Shown here piece after piece: positions 9,676 through 17,454 of a DNA stretch of 64,000 nt (positions within the stretch are counted from its first letter, which is position 1; every line of letters begins with the position of its first letter). Origin of the DNA: Paenibacillus phytorum. Its GTDB lineage: Bacteria > Bacillota > Bacilli > Paenibacillales > NBRC-103111. The DNA is taken from contig NZ_WHOA01000023.1 of NCBI RefSeq assembly GCF_013141715.1, positions 124,001-188,000 of the forward strand, read 5' to 3'. The translations under genes and the position numbers were made by a program. The notes under the pieces are model-generated. The model worked only from the letters and a program-made list of their open reading frames with translations, made no database searches and was not told the origin of the DNA.

Positions 9676-11439
9676 GTGGCTAATTCAAAAGTTATCGTCG
9701 TCGGTGGAGGCCTTGCGGGACTCATGGCGACAATTAAGGCAGCAGAGGCTGGAGTTCACGTGCAATTGTTCTCCTTGGTCCCTGTTAAACGTTCCCATTC
9801 CGTATGTGCGCAAGGCGGCATTAACGGAGCGGTGAATACGAAGGGTGAAGGTGACTCCACGTGGGAGCACTTTGATGATACAGTTTACGGTGGAGATTTC
9901 TTAGCGAATCAACCACCTGTTAAAGCTTTGTGCGATGCGGCTCCAGGGATTATTCATTTAATGGACCGTATGGGCGTTATGTTTAACCGTACACCAGAGG
10001 GTCTTCTGGATTTCCGTCGTTTCGGCGGTACCAAATATCATCGTACGGCTTTCGCAGGCGCTACTACAGGGCAGCAGCTTTTGTACGCACTTGATGAGCA
10101 AGTACGCCGCTGGGAAACAGCTGGTCTTGTAACGAAATTCGAGCATTGGGAGTTCCTAGGTTCCGTTCTCGATGATGATGGCGTGTGCCGTGGTATTGCA
10201 GCTCAAGATTTGCGTAGTATGGAAATTCAAACATTCCCATCCGATGCGGTCATCTTGGCTACAGGCGGTCCTGGTATTATTTTCGGCAAAACAACGAATT
10301 CGGTTATTAATACAGGTACGGCAGCAAGTGCTGTTTACCAACAAGGCGTTAAATATGCGAACGGTGAAATGATTCAAATTCACCCAACAGCGATTCCTGG
10401 AGATGACAAGCTTCGCTTGATGTCTGAATCTGCGCGTGGTGAAGGCGGACGTATTTGGACATACAAAGACGGGAAGCCTTGGTACTTCCTCGAAGAGAAA
10501 TATCCGGCATACGGTAACTTGGTGCCACGTGATATTGCAACTCGCGAGATCTTCTCGGTGTGCGTAGACCAGAAACTTGGTATTAACGGTGAGAACATGG
10601 TTTACCTCGATCTTTCTCATAAAGATCCGAAGGAGCTTGATATTAAGCTTGGCGGTATTATGGAAATCTACGAGAAATTCATGGGCGACGATCCGCGTAA
10701 AATTCCGATGAAGATTTTCCCTGCGGTTCACTATTCCATGGGCGGAATTTGGGTCGATTACAACATGATGACGAACATTCCTGGCTTATTCGCTGCTGGT
10801 GAGTGTGAGTACCAACATCACGGTGCGAACCGTCTTGGAGCGAACTCGCTCGTTTCGGCCATCTATGATGGAATGGTTTCCGGTCCTAAAGCGGTTGAGT
10901 ATATCCGCGGCTTAGAGAAGCACGCTGATGATACTTCCTCGATCGTATACGATCGCGAGAAGAAACGTCATACAGACCGTTATGAGAACTTGCTCAAAAT
11001 GAACAATGGTACAGAGAATGCCTATGTTCTGCACAAAGAGCTTGGCGACATGATGAATGCCAACATGACGGTTGTTCGTTACAATGATCGTCTCGAAGAT
11101 ACAATTGGTAAGATCAAGGATTTGAAAGAAAGATACAACAACATCAACATCACAGATACAGCTCGTTGGAACAATCAAGGGGTGGCGTTCACACGTCAGC
11201 TTTGGAACATGTTCGAATTGGCTGAAGCGATGACACTTGGCGCTTTGCTGCGTAACGAGAGCCGCGGTGCGCATTACAAGCCAGAATTCACTGAGCGTGA
11301 TGATGAGAACTTCATGAAAACAACAATTGCCGATTGGACGCCAGATGGTCCGAAAATCAGCTATGAAGAAATCGATGTATCTTTGATTGCACCGCGGAAA
11401 CGTGATTACTCCACGGAGAAGAAAAAGGGAGGACATTAA
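9676..11439 (+). CDS. sdhA: Succinate dehydrogenase flavoprotein subunit
   Basis: Catalytic subunit of complex II, oxidising succinate to fumarate on covalently bound FAD; 587 residues, normal length. The N-terminus has the dinucleotide fold GGGLAGLMA. RSHSVCAQGGING holds the histidine that carries the flavin. The active-site blocks IHPTAIPG, SESARGEGG and HYSMGGIWVDY are intact. Translation starts at GTG 9676 behind GGAGGG. It lies 16 bp after sdhC and two bases before sdhB, so the three subunits are made together. Confidence 0.98.
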   Translation: MANSKVIVVGGGLAGLMATIKAAEAGVHVQLFSLVPVKRSHSVCAQGGINGAVNTKGEGDSTWEHFDDTVYGGDFLANQPPVKALCDAAPGIIHLMDRMGVMFNRTPEGLLDFRRFGGTKYHRTAFAGATTGQQLLYALDEQVRRWETAGLVTKFEHWEFLGSVLDDDGVCRGIAAQDLRSMEIQTFPSDAVILATGGPGIIFGKTTNSVINTGTAASAVYQQGVKYANGEMIQIHPTAIPGDDKLRLMSESARGEGGRIWTYKDGKPWYFLEEKYPAYGNLVPRDIATREIFSVCVDQKLGINGENMVYLDLSHKDPKELDIKLGGIMEIYEKFMGDDPRKIPMKIFPAVHYSMGGIWVDYNMMTNIPGLFAAGECEYQHHGANRLGANSLVSAIYDGMVSGPKAVEYIRGLEKHADDTSSIVYDREKKRHTDRYENLLKMNNGTENAYVLHKELGDMMNANMTVVRYNDRLEDTIGKIKDLKERYNNINITDTARWNNQGVAFTRQLWNMFELAEAMTLGALLRNESRGAHYKPEFTERDDENFMKTTIADWTPDGPKISYEEIDVSLIAPRKRDYSTEKKKGGH

Positions 11440-11441
11440 TC

Positions 11442-12206
11442 ATGGCTGAGACACTAAGCGCACAAAAGACAGTGAAGTTTATCGTGACTCGTCAAGAGAG
11501 TCCAGATTCCAAACCTTATACCGAGGAATTTGAAATTCCTTATCGCTCCAATATGAATGTCATCAGCGGTTTGATGGAAGTACAGCGTAATCCGAAGAAT
11601 GCCAAAGGTGACAAGACGACACCTGTATGCTGGGAATCCAACTGTCTCGAGGAAGTATGCGGAGCATGTTCCATGGTTATCAACGGCAAGCCGCGTCAAG
11701 CTTGTTCGGCTCTTGTTGATAAGTTGGAGCAGCCGATTCGCGTAGCTCCAATGAGCACTTTCCCTGTTATGCGTGACCTTGTTATCGACCGTGGACGCAT
11801 GTTCACGGCTTTGAAGAAAGTCAAAGCATGGGTTCCGATCGACGGTACGTATGATCTTGGACCAGGACCACGTATGGCGGAGTCCAAGCGTCAATGGGCT
11901 TACGAGCTTTCCAAATGTATGACATGCGGCGTTTGTCTTGAGGCTTGTCCGAACGTGAATGACAAGAACTCCTTTATCGGACCGTCAGCACTTTCACAAG
12001 TTCGTCTGTTCAATGCGCATCCAACGGGTGAAATGAACAAAGACGAGCGTCTGGATACTTTGATGACAGATGGCGGTATCGAAGGCTGCGGTAACTCGCA
12101 GAACTGCGTACGCTCATGTCCGAAAGGCATTCCGCTGACGACTTCTATCGCAGCACTGAATGCAGATACAACGAAACATATGTTCAAAAAATGGTTAGGC
12201 GTTTAA
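11442..12206 (+). CDS. sdhB: Succinate dehydrogenase iron-sulfur subunit
   Basis: Electron-transfer subunit of complex II, 254 residues. The [2Fe-2S] ligands are in CWESNCLEEVCGAC plus a later Cys. The C-terminal ferredoxin-like part has CMTCGVCLEACP and CGNSQNCVRSCPKGIPL, supplying the other two clusters. ATG follows the sdhA stop by two bases, with GGGAGG inside the sdhA end. A strong terminator follows, closing the operon. Confidence 0.98.
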   Translation: MAETLSAQKTVKFIVTRQESPDSKPYTEEFEIPYRSNMNVISGLMEVQRNPKNAKGDKTTPVCWESNCLEEVCGACSMVINGKPRQACSALVDKLEQPIRVAPMSTFPVMRDLVIDRGRMFTALKKVKAWVPIDGTYDLGPGPRMAESKRQWAYELSKCMTCGVCLEACPNVNDKNSFIGPSALSQVRLFNAHPTGEMNKDERLDTLMTDGGIEGCGNSQNCVRSCPKGIPLTTSIAALNADTTKHMFKKWLGV

Positions 12207-12224
12207 ACTTCGCCTAATAAGGAT

Positions 12225-12266
12225 AAAGCTCGATACCCTGATCTTTAGGGTGTTGGGCTTTTTTTT
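12225..12266 (+). terminator. Terminator of sdhCAB
   Basis: AAAGC/GCTTT outer stem with an inner ACCCT/AGGGT hairpin, then eight T residues, starting 19 bases after the sdhB stop. Confidence 0.85.
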
Positions 12267-12428
12267 AACATATAATTTATATGTTTGGGGTTTGGGGTAA
12301 GCAAAGCTTACCACTTTTTTATTCGTGTGCTCCTTCTCAGGCTCTGTCGGCTCAGCGAGCTCTCACTGTAAGCGCGGTTTTCGAACTTACTTGACGCCGG
12401 AAGTATTCATCCAGACTCTCGATGGATG

Positions 12429-12615
12429 TTGTTGTAAAAAATGCAACAATTGCTGCCTAGATCCCGACTATCTCCCTTGGTTGTTGCATAATGTACAACA
12501 ATTCGGCGATAATCAGGCCGTTTCGGAACAAATGGGCTCGAATTGTTGTACAAACTACAACTTAAACATGCCAAATGGCCTTTAGGGGTGGGAATTGTTG
12601 CAGAAAATACAACAT
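12429..12615. repeat. Four-unit phased palindrome array, region 1
   Basis: Four 21-bp imperfect palindromes start at 12429, 12481, 12543 and 12595 (steps 52, 62, 52). Each is an 8-bp arm of the type TTGTTGTA or TTGTTGCA, five A/T-rich bases, then the inverted arm (TGCAACAA, TACAACAA, TACAACTT, TACAACAT). Spacer sequences between units are unrelated. The array fills much of the 600-bp gap between sdhB and the next gene. A frame open across it (12325-12585) is not a credible gene. Apart from the flanking terminators I see nothing else in the gap. Confidence 0.8.
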
Positions 12616-12755
12616 TGGGGTGAAACTCGAGTCCATAGATCCCCTGTAAAGTAGGCATAACTAATGAATCGACAGATTCTATTATTGCAGCAAATGCCTT
12701 TTAAATCGCCGGATGCTAGGGGGGTGGTGGTGTTTTCGACGGAAACTCAGCACAC

Positions 12756-12793
12756 AGAAAAAGCCCATCAGGATAATCTCCCTGATGGCTTTG
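12756..12793 (-). terminator. Terminator of the 61-residue protein gene
   Basis: AAAGCC and ATCAGG arms pair with CCTGAT and GGCTTT; read on the minus strand the stem is followed by a T run. It lies 14 bases beyond the stop of the small minus-strand gene. Confidence 0.75.
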
Positions 12794-12806
12794 TAAGTTT
12801 ATGAGG

Positions 12807-12992
12807 CTAGTCAGCGGGCAGGCTATCAGCTTGAGTGGCTGCTTGATTATTTATAGGGGAAATCAGGAGAGGATGCTCGGATAACGGGTGTCCTTCTTGT
12901 AGTTCAGAAACAGAAGGTCCTGTTAATACAACAGGTTTAGGTAGAACAGGCTGATTATCTAACATCGTGATGTGGAAATGAATCGAGTACAT
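12807..12992 (-). CDS. Small proline-rich protein of unknown function (61 aa)
   Basis: Reads MYSIHFHITMLDNQPVLP and continues with a Pro-rich, acidic C-terminal half ending in SLPAD. I do not recognise the family. The case for a real gene is the ribosome site GGAGG eight bases before ATG 12992 and a clean terminator just past the stop. No signal peptide or membrane segment is seen. It is flanked by the repeat array on one side and by the divergent riboswitch-controlled transporter on the other. A small spore or coat-associated protein is conceivable but unsupported. Confidence 0.55.
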   Translation of the reverse strand: MYSIHFHITMLDNQPVLPKPVVLTGPSVSELQEGHPLSEHPLLISPINNQAATQADSLPAD

Positions 12993-13083
12993 CGTATACA
13001 CCTCCGTTTATTCGATCTATATGTTATATATTATTACACATATAGCTATTTTGACAACCAATTATTTATTTGTGTTATATATA

Positions 13084-13112
13084 TTGACATACAAGTCGGA
13101 TGTAAGTATGAT
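13084..13112 (+). promoter_or_regulatory. Sigma-A-type promoter of the riboswitch operon
   Basis: TTGACA at 13084-13089, 17-bp spacer, TATGAT at 13107-13112. A second TTGACA (13051) with TTATAT (13075) lies just upstream. Transcription would begin about 45 bases before the riboswitch aptamer. Confidence 0.65.
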
Positions 13113-13162
13113 TAAGACAAATGTAGGACATCGAAGTACCAACCTCATAGCAAACTTGTTTT

Positions 13163-13260
13163 CTAGGGTTCCGCGACAGAATGAAGGCTGTTGGTCAGGT
13201 CCAAGAGAAGACACACGGTGAGCTTCATCGTGCACACGGAGGGATAAAAGCCCGGGAGGA
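13163..13260 (+). ncRNA. Guanidine-I (ykkC) riboswitch aptamer
   Basis: The hallmark blocks of the ykkC/guanidine-I class appear in the right order and spacing: CTAGGGTTCCG at the 5' end, GGTCAGGTCCAAGAG in the middle, ACACACGG, then ACACGGAGGGATAAAAGC and CCGGGAGG at the 3' end. This RNA binds free guanidinium. The 3' end overlaps the left arm of a terminator, so ligand binding and termination exclude each other, fitting an ON switch. The controlled genes are the three-gene ABC importer at 13325-15999. Together with the promoter and terminator it accounts for the 330-bp gap. Confidence 0.93.
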
Positions 13261-13297
13261 TATCAGAATATGATATCGTTCCGGGTTTTTCTTTTTA
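13251..13297 (+). terminator. Riboswitch expression-platform terminator
   Basis: CCCGG plus GGATATC pair with GATATC plus CCGGG, followed by TTTTTCTTTTT. The left arm is shared with the 3' end of the aptamer, and the hairpin ends about 30 bases before the first start codon. Confidence 0.88.
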
Positions 13298-13324
13298 CCA
13301 GTACAAATGGAGAGGGAGATCGGA

Positions 13325-14347
13325 ATGAGACAAAGAGTGGTATTTCTGATGATGGCGTTGCTATTGGTTTTTACAATAGTTAGCGGATGTACGAGCAAAG
13401 GGGAAACAAGCACGACAACAGGAAAAAGCGGAGAACCGATTAAATTGGCACTCAGTCCATGGCCGGGCTGGTTTGTGTGGTATTTAGTGAAGGAAAAGGG
13501 GTTCTTTGAGAAAAATGGGGTTAACGTTGATCTCGTTTGGTTCCCGGTATATAGCGATTCCTTATCGGCATTGGCGTCTGGTAAAGTCGATGCGAACAGC
13601 CAAACTTTAAGTGATATGCTTGCTCCAGCAAGTAAAGGGATTAAGCTCAAGGCTGTGCTTGTGAACGATAACTCCAATGGCGGAGACGGTGTTGTTGTGA
13701 AGCCGAGCATTAATTCATTGAAGGATTTGAAGGGTAAGAAAGTAGCGACTGAGCTGGGAACGGTTGATCATCTTCTGATGCTAACTGCACTTGAAAAGGG
13801 GGGGCTTGCCGAGAAAGATGTTGCTTATACGAATATGACAGTTAACGATGCAGGGCCTGCTTTCATTTCAGGCAATTTGGATGCCGCGGTACTATGGGAA
13901 CCATTCTTAAGCAAGGCGGTTCAAGAGGGTAAAGGCAAGCTATTATTTTCCTCCAAAGATACACCGGGACTTATCCCAGATCTGCTAGTTTTCAAAGAAG
14001 AAATAACGAAGAACCGCCCGGAAGATGTGAAAAAAATCATTAACGCTTGGTTCGATGCTTTGGATTACTGGAAAGCCAATCCTGAAGAGTCATTGAAAAT
14101 TATGGCAAAAGCGGCGGAGACGCCGGTTGATGAATATAAATCTGGCGTAGATAGCGTGAAAATTTTCCAACTTGAAGATAATGTGAAAGCTTTCCAAAAG
14201 GGTGATAACTTAGAATCCCTACACTTCACTTCGCAGAAGACGGCCGTGTTCTTAAAGGGATTAGATATGCTGACTTCCATTCCGAAGTCGGAAAGCTTCT
14301 TAGATGGACACTTTGTAGAAGAAGTGCTGAAGGAACGTAAGAAATAA
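13325..14347 (+). CDS. ABC importer substrate-binding lipoprotein (NitT/TauT type), guanidine-regulated
   Basis: Periplasmic-binding-type protein of 340 residues anchored as a lipoprotein (hydrophobic leader ending IVSGC, lipid Cys22). The mature part matches the SsuA/TauA/NMT1-like fold: LALSPWPGWFVWYLVKEKG, then LKDLKGKKVATELGT, then LDAAVLWEP. These proteins bind small organic ions such as sulfonates, nitrate or thiamine precursors. The guanidine-I riboswitch upstream points to guanidine or a related nitrogen compound as ligand; this is inference. The start at 13325 follows GGAGAGGGA; an in-frame ATG six codons upstream has no better signal. Confidence 0.9.
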   Translation: MRQRVVFLMMALLLVFTIVSGCTSKGETSTTTGKSGEPIKLALSPWPGWFVWYLVKEKGFFEKNGVNVDLVWFPVYSDSLSALASGKVDANSQTLSDMLAPASKGIKLKAVLVNDNSNGGDGVVVKPSINSLKDLKGKKVATELGTVDHLLMLTALEKGGLAEKDVAYTNMTVNDAGPAFISGNLDAAVLWEPFLSKAVQEGKGKLLFSSKDTPGLIPDLLVFKEEITKNRPEDVKKIINAWFDALDYWKANPEESLKIMAKAAETPVDEYKSGVDSVKIFQLEDNVKAFQKGDNLESLHFTSQKTAVFLKGLDMLTSIPKSESFLDGHFVEEVLKERKK

Positions 14348-14370
14348 CAACTGGAGAGCGAGGGCTCTAT

Positions 14371-15189
14371 ATGGACACCATGGTGAAAAAAAAGCGCAAA
14401 TCAACTTTGTTTGCCATACGGGGAGATATTAGCCGTAGAACCTATACATCCGGTGTCGTGCTCATTGTTGTGATAGCTTTGCTCTTCTGGAGTGTGCTCA
14501 GCTATGGCGGCTTTGTAAATCGTACGTTCTTACCTACACCGGATCAAGTACTTCGACAGTTTGCCATTCAACTTCAGAGTTCTGTTTTCTGGAACCATGT
14601 TGGCATAAGTATTTTTCGAGTAGGGGCGGGCTTTCTGCTTGCTTGTTTACTGGGTATTCCGCTTGGCATTCTGGCTGGTACGTTCCGCTTCGCTGAAGCG
14701 CTGCTTGTTCCTCCGACAGAGTTTATTCGGTATATGCCTGCGACGGCTTTCATCCCGCTCATTATGGTTTGGGCAGGGATTGGTGAATGGGCGAAGGTGA
14801 TCGTCATCTTCATCGGCTGCTTTTTCCAACTCATGCTGATGGTTGCCGATAATACACGTTCGGTATCCAATGATTTGCTTCAAACCTCCTATACGCTTGG
14901 TGCGAACCGCTGGCAAGTAATCGAGAGGGTGCTTATTCCTGCTCTACTGCCGGATTTAATGAACACTATGCGATTAATCATCGGTTGGGCTTGGACATAT
15001 CTCGTTGTAGCTGAGTTGGTTGCGGCTAGCAGCGGACTAGGGTTCTCCATTATGAAAGCGCAGCGGTTCCTCAATACGGATCTGATCTTCGTAGGAATTA
15101 TCGCCATTGGCTTGCTTGGATTACTAACGGATCGCACATTCGCTTATTGTCACCGCAGATTTTTCCCGTGGTTGGAAGGAGGGCGTTAA
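14371..15189 (+). CDS. ABC importer permease (NitT/TauT type)
   Basis: Membrane subunit of the riboswitch-controlled importer, 272 residues with about six hydrophobic segments. The ATPase-coupling loop is TLGANRWQVIERVLIPALLP. Charged residues (KKKRK) precede the first helix. ATG 14371 follows GGAGAGCGAGGG; ATG 14380 is an alternative start. It is 23 bp after the binding-protein gene and three bases before the ATPase gene. Confidence 0.9.
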   Translation: MDTMVKKKRKSTLFAIRGDISRRTYTSGVVLIVVIALLFWSVLSYGGFVNRTFLPTPDQVLRQFAIQLQSSVFWNHVGISIFRVGAGFLLACLLGIPLGILAGTFRFAEALLVPPTEFIRYMPATAFIPLIMVWAGIGEWAKVIVIFIGCFFQLMLMVADNTRSVSNDLLQTSYTLGANRWQVIERVLIPALLPDLMNTMRLIIGWAWTYLVVAELVAASSGLGFSIMKAQRFLNTDLIFVGIIAIGLLGLLTDRTFAYCHRRFFPWLEGGR

Positions 15190-15192
15190 ACC

Positions 15193-15999
15193 ATGCATGC
15201 TTTGAATATGGAGCCCTCAGATGACAGAGCTGTGTCTGTGAGTAAAATTACGGCGACGGATATAACGAAGGTGTATAGCACAAAGAAATCACAGTTTGTT
15301 GCGCTGGATCGCGTTTCATTCCATGTGGATGCGCATGAGTTTATCAGTTTTGTAGGTCCGTCTGGTTGCGGTAAATCCTCTTTATTGAGGATCCTTGCGG
15401 GTTTAGAGCCATTGACGACAGGCACGTTAAGCATTTCTGGTCATGAGATTGATGGTCCTGGGGCTGACCGTGGGATGGTATTCCAGTCGTACACGTTATT
15501 CCCGTGGCTTTCTGTGAGGGAGAATATTGAGTTCGGACTGACGCTCAAAGGCATTCCTTTATTCGAAAAGAGGGCCATTTCCGATCACTTTATGGAGCTC
15601 GTCGGGCTTCAAAAGTTCGCTAGATCCCTGCCGAAGGAGCTTTCGGGCGGTATGAAGCAGCGGGTCGCTATCGCTCGGGCTTTGGCGAACAATCCGGAAG
15701 TCCTGCTGATGGATGAGCCATTCGGCGCACTCGATCCGCAGACGAAGAATTCGATGCAGGAGCTGTTATTGCGTATTTGGGAAAAGGAAAAAACCACCGT
15801 CGTTTTCATTACTCATGACATCGAGGAAGCTATCTTCTTATCACAGCGCGTGTATGTGATGCAGGCGCATCCGGGAAGGATTCGCCAAGAAATCGTGATT
15901 CCGCAAGGACTTCGTGAGACCTTGGAGTGTAAAGATACGGAGTCATTTATTAAGCTGAAGAAGCAAATTATTTCGCTTATAGGGGATCATGAGGAGTAA
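15193..15999 (+). CDS. ABC importer ATPase (NitT/TauT type)
   Basis: Cytoplasmic nucleotide-binding subunit, 268 residues. Walker A is GPSGCGKSS, the Q-loop is in MVFQSYTLFPWLS, the signature is LSGGMKQR, Walker B is VLLMDEPF, and the switch histidine is in FITHDIEEA. Its ribosome site GGAGG lies in the permease stop region, so translation is coupled. Last gene of the operon, followed by a terminator. No guanidine-degrading enzyme (carboxylase or hydrolase) follows. Confidence 0.93.
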   Translation: MHALNMEPSDDRAVSVSKITATDITKVYSTKKSQFVALDRVSFHVDAHEFISFVGPSGCGKSSLLRILAGLEPLTTGTLSISGHEIDGPGADRGMVFQSYTLFPWLSVRENIEFGLTLKGIPLFEKRAISDHFMELVGLQKFARSLPKELSGGMKQRVAIARALANNPEVLLMDEPFGALDPQTKNSMQELLLRIWEKEKTTVVFITHDIEEAIFLSQRVYVMQAHPGRIRQEIVIPQGLRETLECKDTESFIKLKKQIISLIGDHEE

Positions 16000-16011
16000 G
16001 GAATTGAAAGA

Positions 16012-16040
16012 GACTTGGCCTTTAATGGCCGAGTTTTTTG
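16012..16040 (+). terminator. Terminator of the riboswitch operon
   Basis: CTTGGCC (16014-16020) pairs with GGCCGAG (16027-16033), followed by six T residues. Confidence 0.85.
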
Positions 16041-16119
16041 CGTTTGGGGTGGGGAGTATGGTTTGCCTGGAGACGGCAGACCCTCGGAGAATCCCCAACC
16101 CTAGTCCCGCCAACCGACT

Positions 16120-16304
16120 TAGATGTAAAAAGATCAGCTAATTGTGCTCAAATCACTATTTTACTTGGAATAGCTGCATTTCCTACATCTAAAACCCCGG
16201 GAAATGAGGGTTTTAAACCTTATGGGGGAAATTAGCTGCACTTTTTGCAGGTAATCCATCCTGAGTACGCTCAACCTGAAATATAGATGTACAAATTGCA
16301 GTTA
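16120..16304. repeat. Four-unit phased palindrome array, region 2
   Basis: Four 21-bp units start at 16120, 16171, 16233 and 16284 (steps 51, 62, 51). Each is an 8-bp arm (TAGATGTA or TAGCTGCA), five bases, and an inverted arm (TACATCTA, TGCAGGTA, TGCAGTTA or a decayed form). The geometry is that of the array at 12429 but the arm sequence differs. It occupies the 370-bp gap between the ABC operon terminator and the EamA gene. I see no gene in this gap. Confidence 0.8.
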
Positions 16305-16371
16305 ATTGTGAATCCTGGAGCAGCAAGAGCAGACCACAGACTACAGACGGATCTACGTACAAAAAAACAAG

Positions 16372-17265
16372 TTAGACGCTATAGCTTGACCAGGATAAGA
16401 CCGGCAAAGAGGAGGGATAGGGCAATGGTTGCAAAAGGGTAAGTCGTTCTTTGTAGACAAGCACAGAGCCGACAACGACGACAAGTCCATAGGTAGAGAA
16501 AATGGGCGCGACGATGGACCCCGGCCCCATTTGCAGTGCGACGGAGTAAAGCTGAAGGCCACCGTAAGAGAAGCAGCCAGAAAGCAGCCCCCATAGAAGT
16601 CCTGTGCGACTTGGTGACGCATCAGATGTAGCGATGAGACCTTGTTGTACAGGCTTTTGCTGCTTCTTGGTATGGCTAGCTGCGGCTATGGCGAACCAAA
16701 ATGCTGATAGCAGATAACTGATGAGCAGGATAGGCGTATTCGCTAATTCTAGCTCGGCAGTAACTTTCAAGCCGCCGTTGCGGAAGAAGAACAGAAGTCC
16801 GCCGAGCGCAACGAGTGCAAACCATTTCTTTTCTTTGATTGTGAGAGGCTCTTTGAGCTTTATGGATACAAGTACCGCTGAAGCAATGAGCAGGACGATG
16901 CCGCTGGCTTCCGTGCTATGTATGCGTTCACCGTAGATAGTGACGGACATGAGAATGACAAGCAAAATATTTAAGTTCATTAGCGGCGCTGTCAAGCTTG
17001 CCGGACCGTTATCGAGCGCCTTCATGAACACGACATTGCCCCAGCCTGACCCCACGCCAATGATGATGCCAGCTAACCAAACACGCCAATCGTCTAAGAA
17101 GAGGGAGCCTTCCCATAGACTGTTCACTGCGAAGCCAAGTGTCCCTGTGAGATAGAGTCCGAGCAATAGATGCGGTGTAGAGCCTTGGCGCATTTGACTC
17201 ACTTTCATAAAAAGGCCGGTTAGACCAAATAGTACGGCACTGCCGACTGCAGCAATAAACCACAT
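16372..17265 (-). CDS. EamA/DMT-family transporter with frameshifted C-terminus
   Basis: Drug/metabolite-type membrane transporter, 297 residues, two repeats of about five helices each. The start is set by AAGGAG ten bases before ATG. The second repeat ends in VYKERLTLLQ, the usual ERLT motif before the last helix. It then runs into PLPYPSSLPVLSW instead of a hydrophobic helix. Another frame just there reads FATIALSLLFAGLILVKL and stops at 16379, a perfect last helix. One missing base near 16425-16435 would explain this, so the last 20 residues are probably a frameshift product or a sequencing error. Substrate unknown. Confidence 0.85.
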   Translation of the reverse strand: MWFIAAVGSAVLFGLTGLFMKVSQMRQGSTPHLLLGLYLTGTLGFAVNSLWEGSLFLDDWRVWLAGIIIGVGSGWGNVVFMKALDNGPASLTAPLMNLNILLVILMSVTIYGERIHSTEASGIVLLIASAVLVSIKLKEPLTIKEKKWFALVALGGLLFFFRNGGLKVTAELELANTPILLISYLLSAFWFAIAAASHTKKQQKPVQQGLIATSDASPSRTGLLWGLLSGCFSYGGLQLYSVALQMGPGSIVAPIFSTYGLVVVVGSVLVYKERLTLLQPLPYPSSLPVLSWSSYSV

Positions 17266-17392
17266 GATGTGTGAACTCCTTACGTTTTCTTTTCATAAGC
17301 GGGCTGCATGTATCTTCAAATAATTGATTTTTCGAATACACGAATCTATTCATTATAGCGAATTGCCGTAGGAATGCACAGATTATCGAAAT

Positions 17393-17421
17393 TTGACGAG
17401 CGATTTGCTTATCGATAAAAT
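17393..17421 (+). promoter_or_regulatory. Sigma-A-type promoter of the LacI-family gene
   Basis: TTGACG at 17393-17398 and TAAAAT at 17416-17421, 17-bp spacer. ATCGA-type inverted half-sites flank it (TTATCGAAA and TTATCGATA) and could be an autoregulatory operator. Confidence 0.5.
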
Positions 17422-17454
17422 GAGTTATAGCATTTCAAGAATGAGGGATTTCCT

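Noticed and set aside
10156..10731. A 191-residue frame antisense to sdhA
   Set aside because: Codon-bias shadow inside a highly conserved gene.
12325..12585. An 86-residue Cys-rich frame on the plus strand
   Set aside because: It runs through the palindrome array, has no ribosome site, and its cysteines come from the TTGTTG-type repeats.
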